From contig NZ_JAMJFL010000013.1 in NCBI RefSeq assembly GCF_023544665.1, forward strand, positions 62,001 to 126,000: a stretch of DNA of 64,000 nucleotides, in the 5' to 3' direction. Positions 34,613-43,922 of this stretch are shown piece by piece. Both the position numbers and the translations under genes were made by a program. Every line of letters begins with the position of its first letter. The stretch's first letter is position 1. The stretch is from Streptomyces sp. YS415. GTDB lineage: Bacteria > Actinomycetota > Actinomycetes > Streptomycetales > Streptomycetaceae. Under the pieces are notes generated by a model that had not been told where the DNA came from, ran no database searches, and saw nothing but the letters and a program-made list of their open reading frames with translations.

Positions 34613-35164
34613 TGAGCAACGGAATTTTGCACCGACTTCCAGGATCTGCTGTCCGGCGCGCTGTGCCGGGCCGCAAGCGTGCACGCCTTGGGACGAGCTC
34701 GTCGTCAATCGGACGGTGTGGGAAAGCGTTGCGGCGCTTCCTCAGCCGCAACATCCTGAGCTGGAGCTGCTCATTCTCGGAGAGAGTCTCCGGGCGGCGG
34801 AGGGTCCACTCGGCGACGGTTGAATGCGCTGCCGGTCTGCCGGCTCCGACGGCGTGCAGACCTCTGTTCTACGCGGCAGGCCTCGGCCCCTGAGCGACGG
34901 GCACCAAGTCGGCGTCACCAGGCCCCCACGCCCCGGCGACCGGCCGGCGCGCCACCCTCCACACCCTGAAGTGAGGGAACGCGCCCGCGTACCGCCCCCG
35001 GCCACAGCCCGTCTCACCGACCGGACCGCAGCCATGGCCGACCACTCCCCCGGGATCACGCTTTTTTCCAAGACCCCCGCCACTCGCCTCCGCAAGTATC
35101 ACGACGCAACGCAAACCTGTCATGCGCGACCGCCGTGACAGCGGACCATGAAACTGGGGGAACC
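34613..35164. other. Intergenic region, no supportable gene
   Basis: About 550 bases between divergent genes. A rightward frame ending at 34823 has a protein-like end (WESVAALPQPQHPELELL) that could be a gene remnant, but it could not be identified. The promoter of the secreted protein at 35165 should be near its right end. Confidence 0.35.
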
Positions 35165-35563
35165 ATGAGGAAATTCGCACGCTTCGGAGCTGCTTTAGCC
35201 GTCGCAGCGGCCTGTGCCGCCCTGCCCACTCAGGCCCAGGCCTCGACCAACCCGACCACCTCGACCGCCGCGAGCTGCTACGGAAGCGCCTCCTACCTCA
35301 ACGCCTACCCCGGCACCGCCGGGACCAACGCCTACTGGCCCAGCCGGGGCAACTACACGTCGGTGCAGGGCTACTGCAACGACATCAACGTCAAGCTCAA
35401 CTCCACCCGCGACGTACGGGTGTGCACACGCAACAAGTGTCACGCCTGGCACAACGCGCCGGCGAACCAGTGGACCGTCGTGTTCAGCAACTCTGTCGTG
35501 GGAGCCGACTACTACCTCCAGTTCAAGGGGCAGTCGTCGGTGGGGTTCTGGCTCGCCGACTGA
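35165..35563 (+). CDS. Small secreted protein
   Basis: This 132-aa protein has a clear signal peptide (MRKFARFGAALAVAAACAAL, cleavage after QAQA). The mature part of about 100 aa is rich in Tyr, Asn, Ser and Trp and has four Cys (ASCYG, GYCND, RVCTR and KCHAW), which suggests a disulfide-stabilised extracellular domain. GGGGGA precedes the ATG. The family is not recognised. Its pattern resembles small secreted inhibitors or binding proteins. Confidence 0.75.
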   Translation: MRKFARFGAALAVAAACAALPTQAQASTNPTTSTAASCYGSASYLNAYPGTAGTNAYWPSRGNYTSVQGYCNDINVKLNSTRDVRVCTRNKCHAWHNAPANQWTVVFSNSVVGADYYLQFKGQSSVGFWLAD

Positions 35564-35957
35564 TGATCCATCGCGCCGGTCAAGATCGCCTCGGATCCCG
35601 GGCAGTGAGCGCACTGCTGTCAGGAACGGGTGCCGCAATCTTGCGCCTTGCTGGTCGGATTCGATGATGGCCTGAACAGTGTCTTCGGGCAGGCCTTCGC
35701 GACGGACGAGCAGCCGCTTGTGAGCGCCGGATGCGCGTTCTTGTGGCCCCCTTCGTTGTCCCTCCGGCCCGGGTAGTCGGCCGAGCAAAGTCGGCACACG
35801 GGCGCATGGCACGAAGGGGCACAGCCGGTGTCCCAAGTGCCCAGCCACAGATGAGTATGCGTACTCACGGCCGGGACTGCCCAGCGCGGTGATCATTGAT
35901 GTGAGCGGCACAGCCAAAGGCGCCGCTCACATCGACACCATCACGGGGAGAACTGTC
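35564..35957. other. Intergenic region with possible leftward remnant
   Basis: About 390 bases. A leftward frame contains LPEDTVQAIIESDQQGARLRH (split by its frame end), which looks like a gene fragment, but there is no start or recognised family. Confidence 0.3.
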
Positions 35958-36410
35958 ATGTCTCGAGGCATCATGCTGGGCTCGGCCGCCGCCCTCGTCG
36001 TCTTCGGTGGCGCCGGAGCGTTCGCGCTGGCCCACGCCGGGGAGCAGCCGCCCGCCCTGGAAAACAGCAACGCCCGATACACCGCCCCCACCGAGGACCG
36101 CGAGGGCTCCCTCACCTTCACCGCCGACGTCACGGCGTCCTCCGGCGTCAAGAGTCTCAAGGTGCTGGCCTGGCCTGCTGAGGGCCCCTTCGCGAAGAAG
36201 GGGCTGACCGAGAAGGACCTGGTCGCCGCGGAGTCGGCGACGTGCAAGCCCGCAGGTGAGGACACCGCCCACTGCACCTACAAGGTCACGGTGACCGCCG
36301 CCGAGGCCGCCGAATCCGTAGACGGCCGCTGGCACCTCGCCACCCTCGCCACGGCCAGAAACGGCGCCACCGCCTTCGCCGACAAGACGGCAACCTTCAC
36401 GATCGGCTGA
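35958..36410 (+). CDS. DUF5707-family secreted protein
   Basis: This 150-aa exported protein matches the pattern I know from DUF5707: a signal or anchor segment (MLGSAAALVVFGGAGAFALA), then ENSNARYTAPTEDREGSLTF, ASSGVKSLKVLAWPAEG, and a conserved ESATCKPAGEDTAHCTYKV with a Cys pair. The function of the family is unknown; an immunoglobulin-like beta fold is likely. GGGGAG precedes the ATG at 35958. It is transcribed alone. Confidence 0.8.
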   Translation: MSRGIMLGSAAALVVFGGAGAFALAHAGEQPPALENSNARYTAPTEDREGSLTFTADVTASSGVKSLKVLAWPAEGPFAKKGLTEKDLVAAESATCKPAGEDTAHCTYKVTVTAAEAAESVDGRWHLATLATARNGATAFADKTATFTIG

Positions 36411-36528
36411 GCCGCGAACTCTCCAGCCAACCTGCACCCATGAGAAGGGGTCCGGCTCGGCCACCCACCTACGCCACGTAGAGCGGGAGCTGGTACGAGC
36501 TGCGACGGGCGAGGTCGACTACCTGGCC

Positions 36529-36867
36529 GTGTGCACTTCCGTGGACCTGCCGGTGGCGATCGGCGGCATCGACTACCAGGTCCGCGAGAAGACCGGAACT
36601 TTGCGGCAGCTCGCCGTGCTGCCCGCGCTGCAGTCCTGCGGCCTGGGAACGTTCCTCGTCCGCGCCGCCGAACAACGCATCCGTCGGCGCGGCCTGCACA
36701 GCGCCGAACTCGCCGTGGAGGAGGACAACCACCGGGCGCGCGCTTTGTACGAACCCCTGGGCTACGTCGCACACGGCCGCCAACCACAAGCCTGGGACGA
36801 GGAAGGAGCCGACGGATCGATCCGCCGCCACGAGATGATGGGCGTCCTGAAGCGAAAAGGCCTGTGA
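36529..36867 (+). CDS. GNAT acetyltransferase, probably missing its N-terminus
   Basis: The 112-aa frame from GTG 36529 has the acetyl-CoA-binding segment VLPALQSCGLGTFLVRAAEQR and the following AVEEDNHRARALYEPLGY, both typical of GNAT enzymes. The visible start lies inside the expected second beta strand. The same frame is open upstream, with HVERELVRAATGEVDYLAVCT looking like real coding sequence, but no start codon or promoter is obvious there. The gene is therefore either truncated at its 5' end or uses an unusual start. The Gln/Gly loop differs slightly from the Q-x-x-G-x-G/A consensus but keeps the spacing. Confidence 0.6.
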   Translation: MCTSVDLPVAIGGIDYQVREKTGTLRQLAVLPALQSCGLGTFLVRAAEQRIRRRGLHSAELAVEEDNHRARALYEPLGYVAHGRQPQAWDEEGADGSIRRHEMMGVLKRKGL

Positions 36868-36883
36868 GCCCGCCTGCTTTCCG

Positions 36884-37070
36884 TCAACAAGGCCTGGAGG
36901 CCCGGGTTCGTGGAAGGTGCCGTCGCGGAGCGTCGGGAAATGATCCGTTTGTCCCGCGGAGAGCTGTGTGCGCGTCGGCGGTGGGGAAGCTGTGGTGTCG
37001 CCGACGGTGCCCAGGAGTGTTGCGGCGGTCCTGACTGCGATCCCAGGCATTGAGGTCAGGACCTCGGTAC
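36884..37070 (-). mobile_element. C-terminal remnant of an IS110-family transposase
   Basis: The leftward frame encodes EVLTSMPGIAVRTAATLLGTVGD. The motif LTSMPGIGVRTAA is typical of the transposase_20 domain of IS110 elements. A frameshift then leads to SFPTADAH, as in the usual next segment. Only about 60 codons remain. Confidence 0.65.
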
Positions 37071-37210
37071 GTCGGCGCGCGTGCGGCAGCGCTCCCTCGG
37101 AGACCAGGCGGTACATGACCCGGCGCAAGGTGACTTGCATCGGCCCGTACCCCTTCACGATCTCCCGCGCCCGGTCCACCACGGATGACCACCGCGCCCG
37201 CTCACGCGCC
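37071..37210 (-). pseudogene. N-terminal fragment of an actinobacterial phage/plasmid-type protein
   Basis: The leftward frame encodes VVDRAREIVKGYG and VTLRRVMYRLVSEGALPHARRR. This resembles the start of a Streptomyces/phage protein family with the TLRQLYYRLV motif, whose function is not known to me. It is joined in frame to the IS110 transposase end at about 37070, so the junction is a deletion or insertion scar and not a functional fusion. Confidence 0.5.
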
Positions 37211-37380
37211 TGAACCCTTCCGCGGCTGCCGGCCTCCGGATCGGGCTTGCCCGCCGGGGGCTGACCTGTGTGAACGGGCAAAGGTCGGTTCGGGCGTGCC
37301 TACCGCCGGTCCCCCGCAGGCAGCAACCGTCCAGCCACCGATGCAGCAGCCGCAGGCTTGGATGGTGGTGTACTTGCGTG

Positions 37381-38139
37381 ATGGAACCAAAGGGGCAAAT
37401 CGGAGTAGACGGTCTCTGTGGGGCTTCATCCCGTGCGGGCTGCGTTACGGGCTCTGGGTACCTGACGGCGTCGAGACTCTGGCATGGCGCGCTGGCCGCG
37501 GTGATCCTCGCGGCACTGACGACACAGATCGTTCTCCTGGTCCTGGGGGAAGCGGACGCCAACTCAGGCGCCGTGGACCCGCAGTCCAGTGTCGGCTCGC
37601 GCCTGGCGCGGATGCTCTCGTTCTTCACGGTGGATTCGAATGTGCTGGTCGCGATGGCGTGCGTGGGACTGGTGCTCGGTCCCGGCCGGGACGGGCGGAT
37701 GTGGCGCGTGCTGCGGCTGACGTCGCTGCTCGCCATCCTGATCACGGGGCTGGTGTTCGTGACCGTGCTGGCTTCCAAGGTGCACCTCTCGGGTGCCGCC
37801 CTCTGGTGCACGATCGCGTTCCACTATGTGGCACCGCCGGCGACGTTCCTGGGCTGGCTGGTCTTCGGCCCGCGCGGGCAGACGGACCGGCGCACGCTCG
37901 CATGGTCGTTCGCCTGGCCGCTGGCGTGGATCGGATACACCCTGGTGCACGGCGCGATCACAGGCTGGTACCCGTACCCCTTCATCGATATCGGTGCTGT
38001 CGGTTACCCGGGGGCGTTGCGGAACGTCGCCGTGGTGTTGGCGATCGGCGCTGCGCTCGCGCTGGCCCTGCGGTGGATCGACCGTCATTTGCCTGCACGG
38101 CGTGCTGTCACAGCCGAAGCAGGCGCGCGAGCGCGGTGA
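37381..38139 (+). CDS. Pr6Pr-family membrane protein
   Basis: This protein of about 252 aa has six to seven hydrophobic helices and matches the Pr6Pr family of actinobacterial integral membrane proteins. Signatures include MLSFFTVDSNVLVAMACVGL, ALWCTIAFHYVAPPATFLGWL, WPLAWIGYTLVHGAITGWYPYPF and the C-terminal RWIDRHLP. The fold resembles FAR-17a/AIG1-like proteins. The molecular function is unknown. The start is uncertain: ATG 37381 lacks a good ribosome binding site, and TTG/GTG codons downstream nearer the first helix are possible. Confidence 0.82.
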   Translation: MEPKGQIGVDGLCGASSRAGCVTGSGYLTASRLWHGALAAVILAALTTQIVLLVLGEADANSGAVDPQSSVGSRLARMLSFFTVDSNVLVAMACVGLVLGPGRDGRMWRVLRLTSLLAILITGLVFVTVLASKVHLSGAALWCTIAFHYVAPPATFLGWLVFGPRGQTDRRTLAWSFAWPLAWIGYTLVHGAITGWYPYPFIDIGAVGYPGALRNVAVVLAIGAALALALRWIDRHLPARRAVTAEAGARAR

Positions 38140-38514
38140 CGGCCGCATAACCCACGTGGCAGTTCTCAAGGGCTCGTGGAGAGGGCGTTCCGAGAACCAA
38201 GCCGCCGGCGGCTTCCGTGGCAGCAGCTCTGTACCCTGCCGCACCGCATCTGCGAGCCCGCACACCCCGGTCGCCATCGCGTCGCGCGTCCGTCCGCCCC
38301 GACCGGTCGCTGTGGAAGGTGATGAGGCTATCGAAATGAGTGGCTGTGAGCCTCTCAGCCTCACAGCTGACGTCGGAGGGCCTCGCACATGCGTCTTGGG
38401 ACCATCTCGCAGGCGCCGGGAGCGCAGGTGCTGCCGGGCACCATCACCGACACCACAACAACTACGAAGCCCGGAATCACAGCAGGGTGCCCACCCCCGC
38501 GACCCACGTGAGAT
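38140..38514. other. Intergenic region between convergent genes
   Basis: About 375 bases without a supportable gene. The only notable element is the hairpin at its right border. Confidence 0.4.
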
Positions 38515-38548
38515 GCCGGGACCCCTATTGGCACTTCGGGGTCCCGGC
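38515..38548 (-). terminator. Hairpin terminator of the secreted-protein/lipoprotein operon
   Basis: A perfect 11-bp stem (GCCGGGACCCC at 38515-38525 with 38538-38548) lies 12 bases past the stop codon of the leftward gene ending at 38561. Confidence 0.75.
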
Positions 38549-38560
38549 GAACCTGAGGGC

Positions 38561-39073
38561 TCAGAGACGCTTCGCCGAGGCGTTCTCGTTCTTCAGGGTC
38601 GCGGAGAGATTCTCCGAGGGCCAGTAGTCGCCACACGTGGGCGAGAAGGTCTGGTTCACGCCCTGGTATCCGGAGCTGTAGTACACACGGTAACTCGCCA
38701 CGCACTCACCGTTCGAGGCGGAGGCGGCGTTGTTCTTCACCTCCAGCCCTTCACCGCTGTTGCCCAGGCGGCAAGTGTTGTAGTTCCCCGAGATCAAGCC
38801 GTAGTCGAAAACAAACCGAACCAGAATGGCACCGTTGGGCGAGTACCCGTAGTAGTCGGGGATGCTCCGGTTGGCGACGAAACAGGAGCTGGCCGAGTAG
38901 TTGCTCGTGGCACTGCGGCTGTTGTAGTGGATGACGAAGCAGTAGGCATTCCCGCTCGATGTGCACTCATCCGCCGCGTAGGATGTGGCGGCGGAGGCGG
39001 GAGCCGCGAAGCTCACGACTGCGGCAAACGCACCGACAGCGACCGCCACTCTCTTGAAGAAGCCCGCTCTCAT
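38561..39073 (-). CDS. Secreted Cys-containing protein
   Basis: This 170-aa exported protein has the signal peptide MRAGFFKRVAVAVGAFAAVV, with cleavage after ASA. The mature domain has Cys residues in DECTSSGNAYCFVIHYN, SSCFVANR, NTCRLG, GECVAS and SPTCGDYW, so it probably carries three disulfides. The pattern NAYCFVIHYNS resembles the Streptomyces peptidase-inhibitor (I36-like) class of small secreted proteins, although this is not certain. It directly follows a lipoprotein gene (stop and start adjacent at 39073/39074), so both form an operon. Confidence 0.72.
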   Translation of the reverse strand: MRAGFFKRVAVAVGAFAAVVSFAAPASAATSYAADECTSSGNAYCFVIHYNSRSATSNYSASSCFVANRSIPDYYGYSPNGAILVRFVFDYGLISGNYNTCRLGNSGEGLEVKNNAASASNGECVASYRVYYSSGYQGVNQTFSPTCGDYWPSENLSATLKNENASAKRL

Positions 39074-40027
39074 CTACTTCGCTCCCTCTTCGTACGCGGT
39101 TACTGCCTTGGCGACTGCCGCGTCCCTTGCCTTCTTGTTCGTAGTGAGCACGCTCTGCCGCTGGGAGATTTTTGTCTCCTGCTTCTCCTGCTCCACCTTG
39201 TGCCACGTGCTGACGAGACTGCTCGTCTTCTTGCAGGCGATGTCAGCGGAGGCCAGGGCGATTTCCTCAGCGGAGGGTTCAGCAGCAGAGATCGATTCCC
39301 CTACGAGGTCGGGTGCGTCGAAGGGGTGCTTGACCTGGTATCCCTTCGTGCTCATGCACGACGACCATGCCGCCACCGCCGCCACGACGCGGGAGTCGTC
39401 ACGGGACTGCTCGAACGTCTGAACCTCGGCCTCTTCGGCCTCCGTGGACTGCGGCAGGGGGAAGGCTCGGGCGGCCTCGCCACGGCAACCGCCTTCGGGG
39501 ACGGCCTTGCCGTTGTAACTACCGTCACTGAGTTCGGGGCCCGAACCGGTGAACACAGCGGTCTCGGCTCCGGGCGCCGGCTCCCAGTGCGGAGACTCGG
39601 CCGCCGACTCCACCAGGTGGTAGCCGTTCCTCTGCGCGTCTGCGGCGTCGGTGACACCGTAGCGGCGTCCCATGTCCGACTCAGCCTGCGCGGTGACGAT
39701 GTCGGCGCTGGGGGCCGGCGGCGCGAAGTCGGTGAATCCGTAGCCACTCATGCACGTGCGCCACTGCTGCTGGACGGCCACCTGCCAGATGTACCGGTCC
39801 TTGGCGCTGTAGGTGTACTCGTCCAGCGGCAGCGTCAGCCCTTTCGCCAGCCCTTTCGTAGGGGCCGCCGGAAGAGCGTCCAGGGCGATGCGTTCGGCCG
39901 TCTGCCCTGCGGCCGCGTTCCCGGTGGACGCCTCGACGGTGGTAGGGCCGTCGGACTGCTGCGTCCCACAGCCGGTGAGCGCCAGTATGAGTACGGCCGC
40001 GCTCAAGCCCTGTCTCGTGGTGATCAA
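39074..40027 (-). CDS. Lipoprotein of unknown function
   Basis: This protein of about 317 aa has a lipoprotein signal (AAVLILALTGCG, lipobox ending at the Cys near residue 19). The acidic extracytoplasmic domain has paired Cys-containing repeats: RTCMSGYGFTDF and SSCMSTKGYQV are two copies of a Cys-Met-x-x-x-Gly-(Phe/Tyr) motif. TTG at 40027 is the most likely start because the signal peptide begins there and GGGGA lies upstream. It is the first gene of a two-gene operon with a secreted Cys-rich protein, and the two may interact at the cell surface. Confidence 0.75.
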   Translation of the reverse strand: MITTRQGLSAAVLILALTGCGTQQSDGPTTVEASTGNAAAGQTAERIALDALPAAPTKGLAKGLTLPLDEYTYSAKDRYIWQVAVQQQWRTCMSGYGFTDFAPPAPSADIVTAQAESDMGRRYGVTDAADAQRNGYHLVESAAESPHWEPAPGAETAVFTGSGPELSDGSYNGKAVPEGGCRGEAARAFPLPQSTEAEEAEVQTFEQSRDDSRVVAAVAAWSSCMSTKGYQVKHPFDAPDLVGESISAAEPSAEEIALASADIACKKTSSLVSTWHKVEQEKQETKISQRQSVLTTNKKARDAAVAKAVTAYEEGAK

Positions 40028-41687
40028 TTCTGGATCCCCGTCTTTCAGAAGTGATGTGCGATGAAGTCCGCGCGAAGCGGACGTGGCGGGTGGACCATGC
40101 GGGAGGGACGGCATTACCGGTACCGGGCTGCGCTTCGGCGTCGCGAAGGCGACGTCACGTCGATGACGGTGCCGCCGGAGACTCCATGGACGTGACCCGA
40201 TCGGGTCGATGACGCCCTGGAGCGAACAGGTCCAGACCATCGCACGCCCCAACTAGCCTGGGGTCAAGTCCAGTTACTGGAGAGACGGGCGATTCAGTCG
40301 CTTTGAGATCGATCTCGTGATCATTCCGTGCCTGTAGCGACATCGAAGATGTGCACAACCTTTTCCGGCTTCAGCCGTCGTCTACCGTGTCGGAGTCCCC
40401 CCACGTCTGTGCCTCGGTGGCCGACGGCCAGAACGCATGTGAGGTCACCCAGCGCCTCACGTGGTAGCGCGAGGGCGCTCGCGGGTTCCTCATGCTCCGA
40501 GCCTTGGCATGAGGGCCGATCCGACGACGCTGCGATCGGCCTCTCGCTCGCCACTGCGCAAAGGCCGGTGGGGTCGGCGTTTTGATGCGGTCGCCTGCGA
40601 CGTAGGTACATGGGTTGGCTTCCTGGCCGGGGCGAGCGGCTGGACGGATTGGCCGATGAGCCAAGCCGGGCTGCGCTGGGCGACGGCCGTCGACATCGAC
40701 CAGCCGAAGCGATAGCGGTCACCCCCTTACGCGGAGCGCTTGTGCATCCACTCGACCCCCTGCACCTCACCGCTTCAGCCATCAATGCACCGTCAGGAAG
40801 AGCAAGAGTCCGCCCAGCGGACGCAAAACTTCAGGGGATGTGAGCAAGGCCACAGCAACACGGTTGGTGACTGTGCTTCAGATGGCCACGCAGCAAGCCC
40901 TTACCCAGGGCTGCACGGGCTGACCGAAAATCAACTTCGCGCCGGAGTGATGCGCCTCAAGGCAACCATCCAAGCCAACTGGCCTAGTCAGCACGCAAGT
41001 TACGACACAGCGCCCTGATGCCCCTTGGGATGGCTGCGAGAGTTCGCATGCGCGCTCAAGTGGCTGATAATCGCCACTGCCACCTCAGAGGTGACGCATA
41101 GACCCAAATCCCGGCAGTTTCACCCCCTTTAGGTGCTACTGGCGCCACGCTGCGTGAGCGCAGGGTGCGGCACTCGATGCTGCATGCACTCGCATTGGTC
41201 TAAACCCTTCCCCAAGGACACTTCCGTGCTCTAGCTTCTTGATCACCACAAGGTGTGGGGCCCGGAGACCTATGGGGATGCGTACCAGCAGCCGGGACTT
41301 GTCGGCATTGGGGTTCACAGTCAAGCGCTTGTCCGGGGGGACACGCCGATGCGCGGAACCATCGATCATCTAGTCACTCCAACATCGCGTACGGCATCGA
41401 ACTCGTCACCGGCTGGACTGACAACGCGGCTCGTCACAGGTGGCAGATTTCAAGCGGTCCGACAGGGGCGCGCGCTGATGACTACCTATTTCGCTCGCAC
41501 CCCCTGACAACAGTCACATAAATGCGCTGCCACATGAGGCGCAAATTCGGCTGACCTACCTCTCCTTACCTGTAGTCATGAACCGGATCGAGAGCGAAGC
41601 CATGTCTTTACGGCCGCGAAGCTCGATCGAAACCAGCGATTGAGGCAACTGGGTGCGCACCCAGTGTTTCTGCATGAAAGGATCACC
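40028..41687. other. Long intergenic region, mostly decayed sequence
   Basis: About 1.66 kb without a clear gene. It holds an IS630-like remnant (40600-40730) and a short leftward frame (41136-41369, with VNPNADKSRLLVRIPIGLRAPH split by frame limits) that might be a small gene but has no known family. The right end becomes less G+C-rich, in step with the operon that follows. Confidence 0.4.
40600..40730 (+). mobile_element. Probable IS630-family transposase fragment
   Basis: The plus-strand frame encodes RGERLDGLADEPSRAALGD, close to the RLDGLxDEPRPGAPR motif in the N-terminal helix-turn-helix part of IS630 transposases. The rest is not recognisable and no terminal repeats were found. Confidence 0.4.
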
Positions 41688-43910
41688 ATGGCTGACGAGA
41701 TGGTGCGTCAAGCTCAAGCATTCATCAACGGAGTTTACGGCGGAAAGCTCGGAATTGATCGCCTCCCGGAGACCGGGGTGACTGGTTGGCCGACCATGTT
41801 TGCGTTGACTCGCGCCCTCCAGTACGAGCTCGGGATTACGAGTCTGTCTGACACCTTTGGCCCTACCACCCTGACCACGCTCACCTCGAAGTATCCGGTG
41901 CTCAATAGCGGCACCGTGCCCTCCCAGAATTTCGCCAAGATCATCCAGTCGGCCTTGTACTGCAAGGGGTACGACGGAGGCTCGATGGATGGCGTCTACA
42001 ATTCGCGCGTCCACTCATCAGTCGCGCTCATGAAGAGGGAAATGGGCGTCGACTTTACTTGGCCAGGCGGCAACCTGGAGCCCAAGGTATTCAAAGGGTT
42101 GCTCAACATGGATGCGTACCGCCCTGTCAACGGGGGCTCGGATACCATCACAGCCGTCCAGCGGTGGCTAAACGGATCTTACGCACTGCGCAGAGACTTC
42201 AACATCATTCCCGCAGACGGACACCACTCGCGAGACGTTGCCAAGTCGATGCTCTTCGCTGTTCAGTACGAGCTTGGCATGGCCGACGGCACCGCAAACG
42301 GAGTATTTGGGCCAGGAACGCAAAGCGGCCTCAAGAGCCATACCGTTTCACTTGGCAGCTCGGGGCCTTGGGTAAAGTTGTTCAGCGCCGGCATGGTACT
42401 GAATCAAAGGCCTGCAGCTTTCACCTCCACGTTTACTGATGGTCTTGCCCTTGAAGTTTCTCGCTTCCAGTCGTTCGTGAAACTCCCCGTTACCGGTACG
42501 GGCAATTTCTCAACCTGGGCGTCTCTGCTCGTTTCCTATGGCGATCAGTCCAGGAACGGCGAGGCCTGCGATGGGGTCACCCTCATCACCAATGCGCGTG
42601 CGGCCACTCTGAAGGCCCAAGGAATCAAATACATCGGCCGGTATCTGACCAACCCCGTGCCCAATGACACCAAGCTGCCACAAAAGGAGATCCAGGCCGG
42701 CGAACTCCAGACCATCGCCGACAACGGACTGCGCTGTTTCCCTATCTACCAAACCTTCGGCCGTGACGCCGACGGCTTCACCTATCCGCAGGGGCGCGCG
42801 GCTGGGCAGGCTGCGATCAATGCCGCACTGGACCACGGCTTCAAAGCAGGAACCCGAATCTTCTTCGCAGTAGACTTCGACGCCCTGGACGAGGACGTCA
42901 CCAGAAACGTCTTGCCGCATTTCAAAGGTATTCAGGACGCCATCGCCGATGATGGGAGTCGGTTCGAAATCGGAGTCTACGGACCGCGCAACGTATGCAC
43001 TCGTGTTTCCGAAGCCGGCCACGCTAGCGCATCGTTTGTCTCCGACATGTCATCAGGGTTCTCCGGAAACTTCGGATACCCGCTGCCTGAAAACTGGGCC
43101 TACGATCAAATAGTCACTCGCACAGTAGGCTCAGGCGATGGTTCCATCAACATCGACATCAATATAGCGTCCGGCCGAGACACCGGCCAAGGGTCCTTCA
43201 ACGCCCCCCGCGCCCCGCTCCCCGACACCCGACTCGATCCGAATGTCATCGGGGCCATGCGGACCGACGTCGGCAAGTACATGGAGTCGATCGGATTCCC
43301 GAATGATGGCGGATTCAGATCGCATACGCATGAAACATGCTTCAACACGTTCATGGTCGAATACGATCCCGCAATCACGATACTCGCCTACCGTCACAAC
43401 ATGCGCAAAGCTCTCATCCAGGCGAGTGCGTATTGGGAAATGAGGCACATCGACGCTGTCGATGTGAGCGTAGACCTGGAAGTGCGGGCAGAGTTCAATG
43501 CGACAGGCAGCTTCAGAGACAGCTCCACGGGTATATGTCAGATCTTCGGGAGGACGGCCATCACGGCGTGGAACTATGCGATCCGTAACGGATACGCGGA
43601 GGGAACCATCCACGATCCCGCCACCGATGAAGACAAATACAACATCTGGGAAGATTGCGGCACAGACGATCAATTTGCGATATCCACGGTGCCCCTCATT
43701 CATATCTGGAACGCTGCCGGAGCACCTGGCGGCCTCCTGGAGGAAGCGCCCCTCCGCAATATCGGCTACTACTACAAGGAGACCGAGATTTATCAGGTCT
43801 TGCGCCGTTACCAAGGGGGAGAGGATTCGGTGGCGGCCGAACATGCGAGGCAGCGGATGGCGCTCTACCAAATACTCGAGAAGTACAACGCAATCTCTCG
43901 TAACGTCTGA
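41688..43910 (+). CDS. Modular peptidoglycan-directed protein (PG-binding-like, DUF1906 glycoside-hydrolase-like, lysozyme-like)
   Basis: This 740-aa protein has three parts. Residues 1-290 contain peptidoglycan-binding-like helical units (FALTRALQYELGI, FAVQYELGMADGTANGVFGPGT). Residues about 295-500 form a DUF1906/Rv2525c-type TIM barrel (KYIGRYLTNP, IFFAVDFDA, WAYDQIVTR, INIDINIA). Residues about 510-740 look lysozyme-like (ALIQASAYWEMRHID, RDSSTGICQIFGRTAI, YNIWEDCG). No N-terminal signal peptide is visible, so export may be non-classical or coupled to lysis. GAAAGGA precedes the ATG at 41688. Codon use includes many AAA, ATA and AGT codons unlike the neighbours, a sign of horizontal transfer. 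It heads a three-gene operon. Confidence 0.85.
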   Translation: MADEMVRQAQAFINGVYGGKLGIDRLPETGVTGWPTMFALTRALQYELGITSLSDTFGPTTLTTLTSKYPVLNSGTVPSQNFAKIIQSALYCKGYDGGSMDGVYNSRVHSSVALMKREMGVDFTWPGGNLEPKVFKGLLNMDAYRPVNGGSDTITAVQRWLNGSYALRRDFNIIPADGHHSRDVAKSMLFAVQYELGMADGTANGVFGPGTQSGLKSHTVSLGSSGPWVKLFSAGMVLNQRPAAFTSTFTDGLALEVSRFQSFVKLPVTGTGNFSTWASLLVSYGDQSRNGEACDGVTLITNARAATLKAQGIKYIGRYLTNPVPNDTKLPQKEIQAGELQTIADNGLRCFPIYQTFGRDADGFTYPQGRAAGQAAINAALDHGFKAGTRIFFAVDFDALDEDVTRNVLPHFKGIQDAIADDGSRFEIGVYGPRNVCTRVSEAGHASASFVSDMSSGFSGNFGYPLPENWAYDQIVTRTVGSGDGSINIDINIASGRDTGQGSFNAPRAPLPDTRLDPNVIGAMRTDVGKYMESIGFPNDGGFRSHTHETCFNTFMVEYDPAITILAYRHNMRKALIQASAYWEMRHIDAVDVSVDLEVRAEFNATGSFRDSSTGICQIFGRTAITAWNYAIRNGYAEGTIHDPATDEDKYNIWEDCGTDDQFAISTVPLIHIWNAAGAPGGLLEEAPLRNIGYYYKETEIYQVLRRYQGGEDSVAAEHARQRMALYQILEKYNAISRNV

Positions 43911-43922
43911 CAGGCTCCTCGC

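Noticed and set aside
36469..37281. Single 270-codon leftward frame
   Set aside because: It joins an unrelated N-terminal fragment, an IS110 remnant and the antisense of the GNAT gene; it is a recombination scar rather than a gene.
38307..40054. Very long plus-strand frame (753 codons, from 37793) covering the secreted protein and lipoprotein genes
   Set aside because: It is antisense to two well-supported genes with signal peptides and has the low-complexity composition of a shadow frame.
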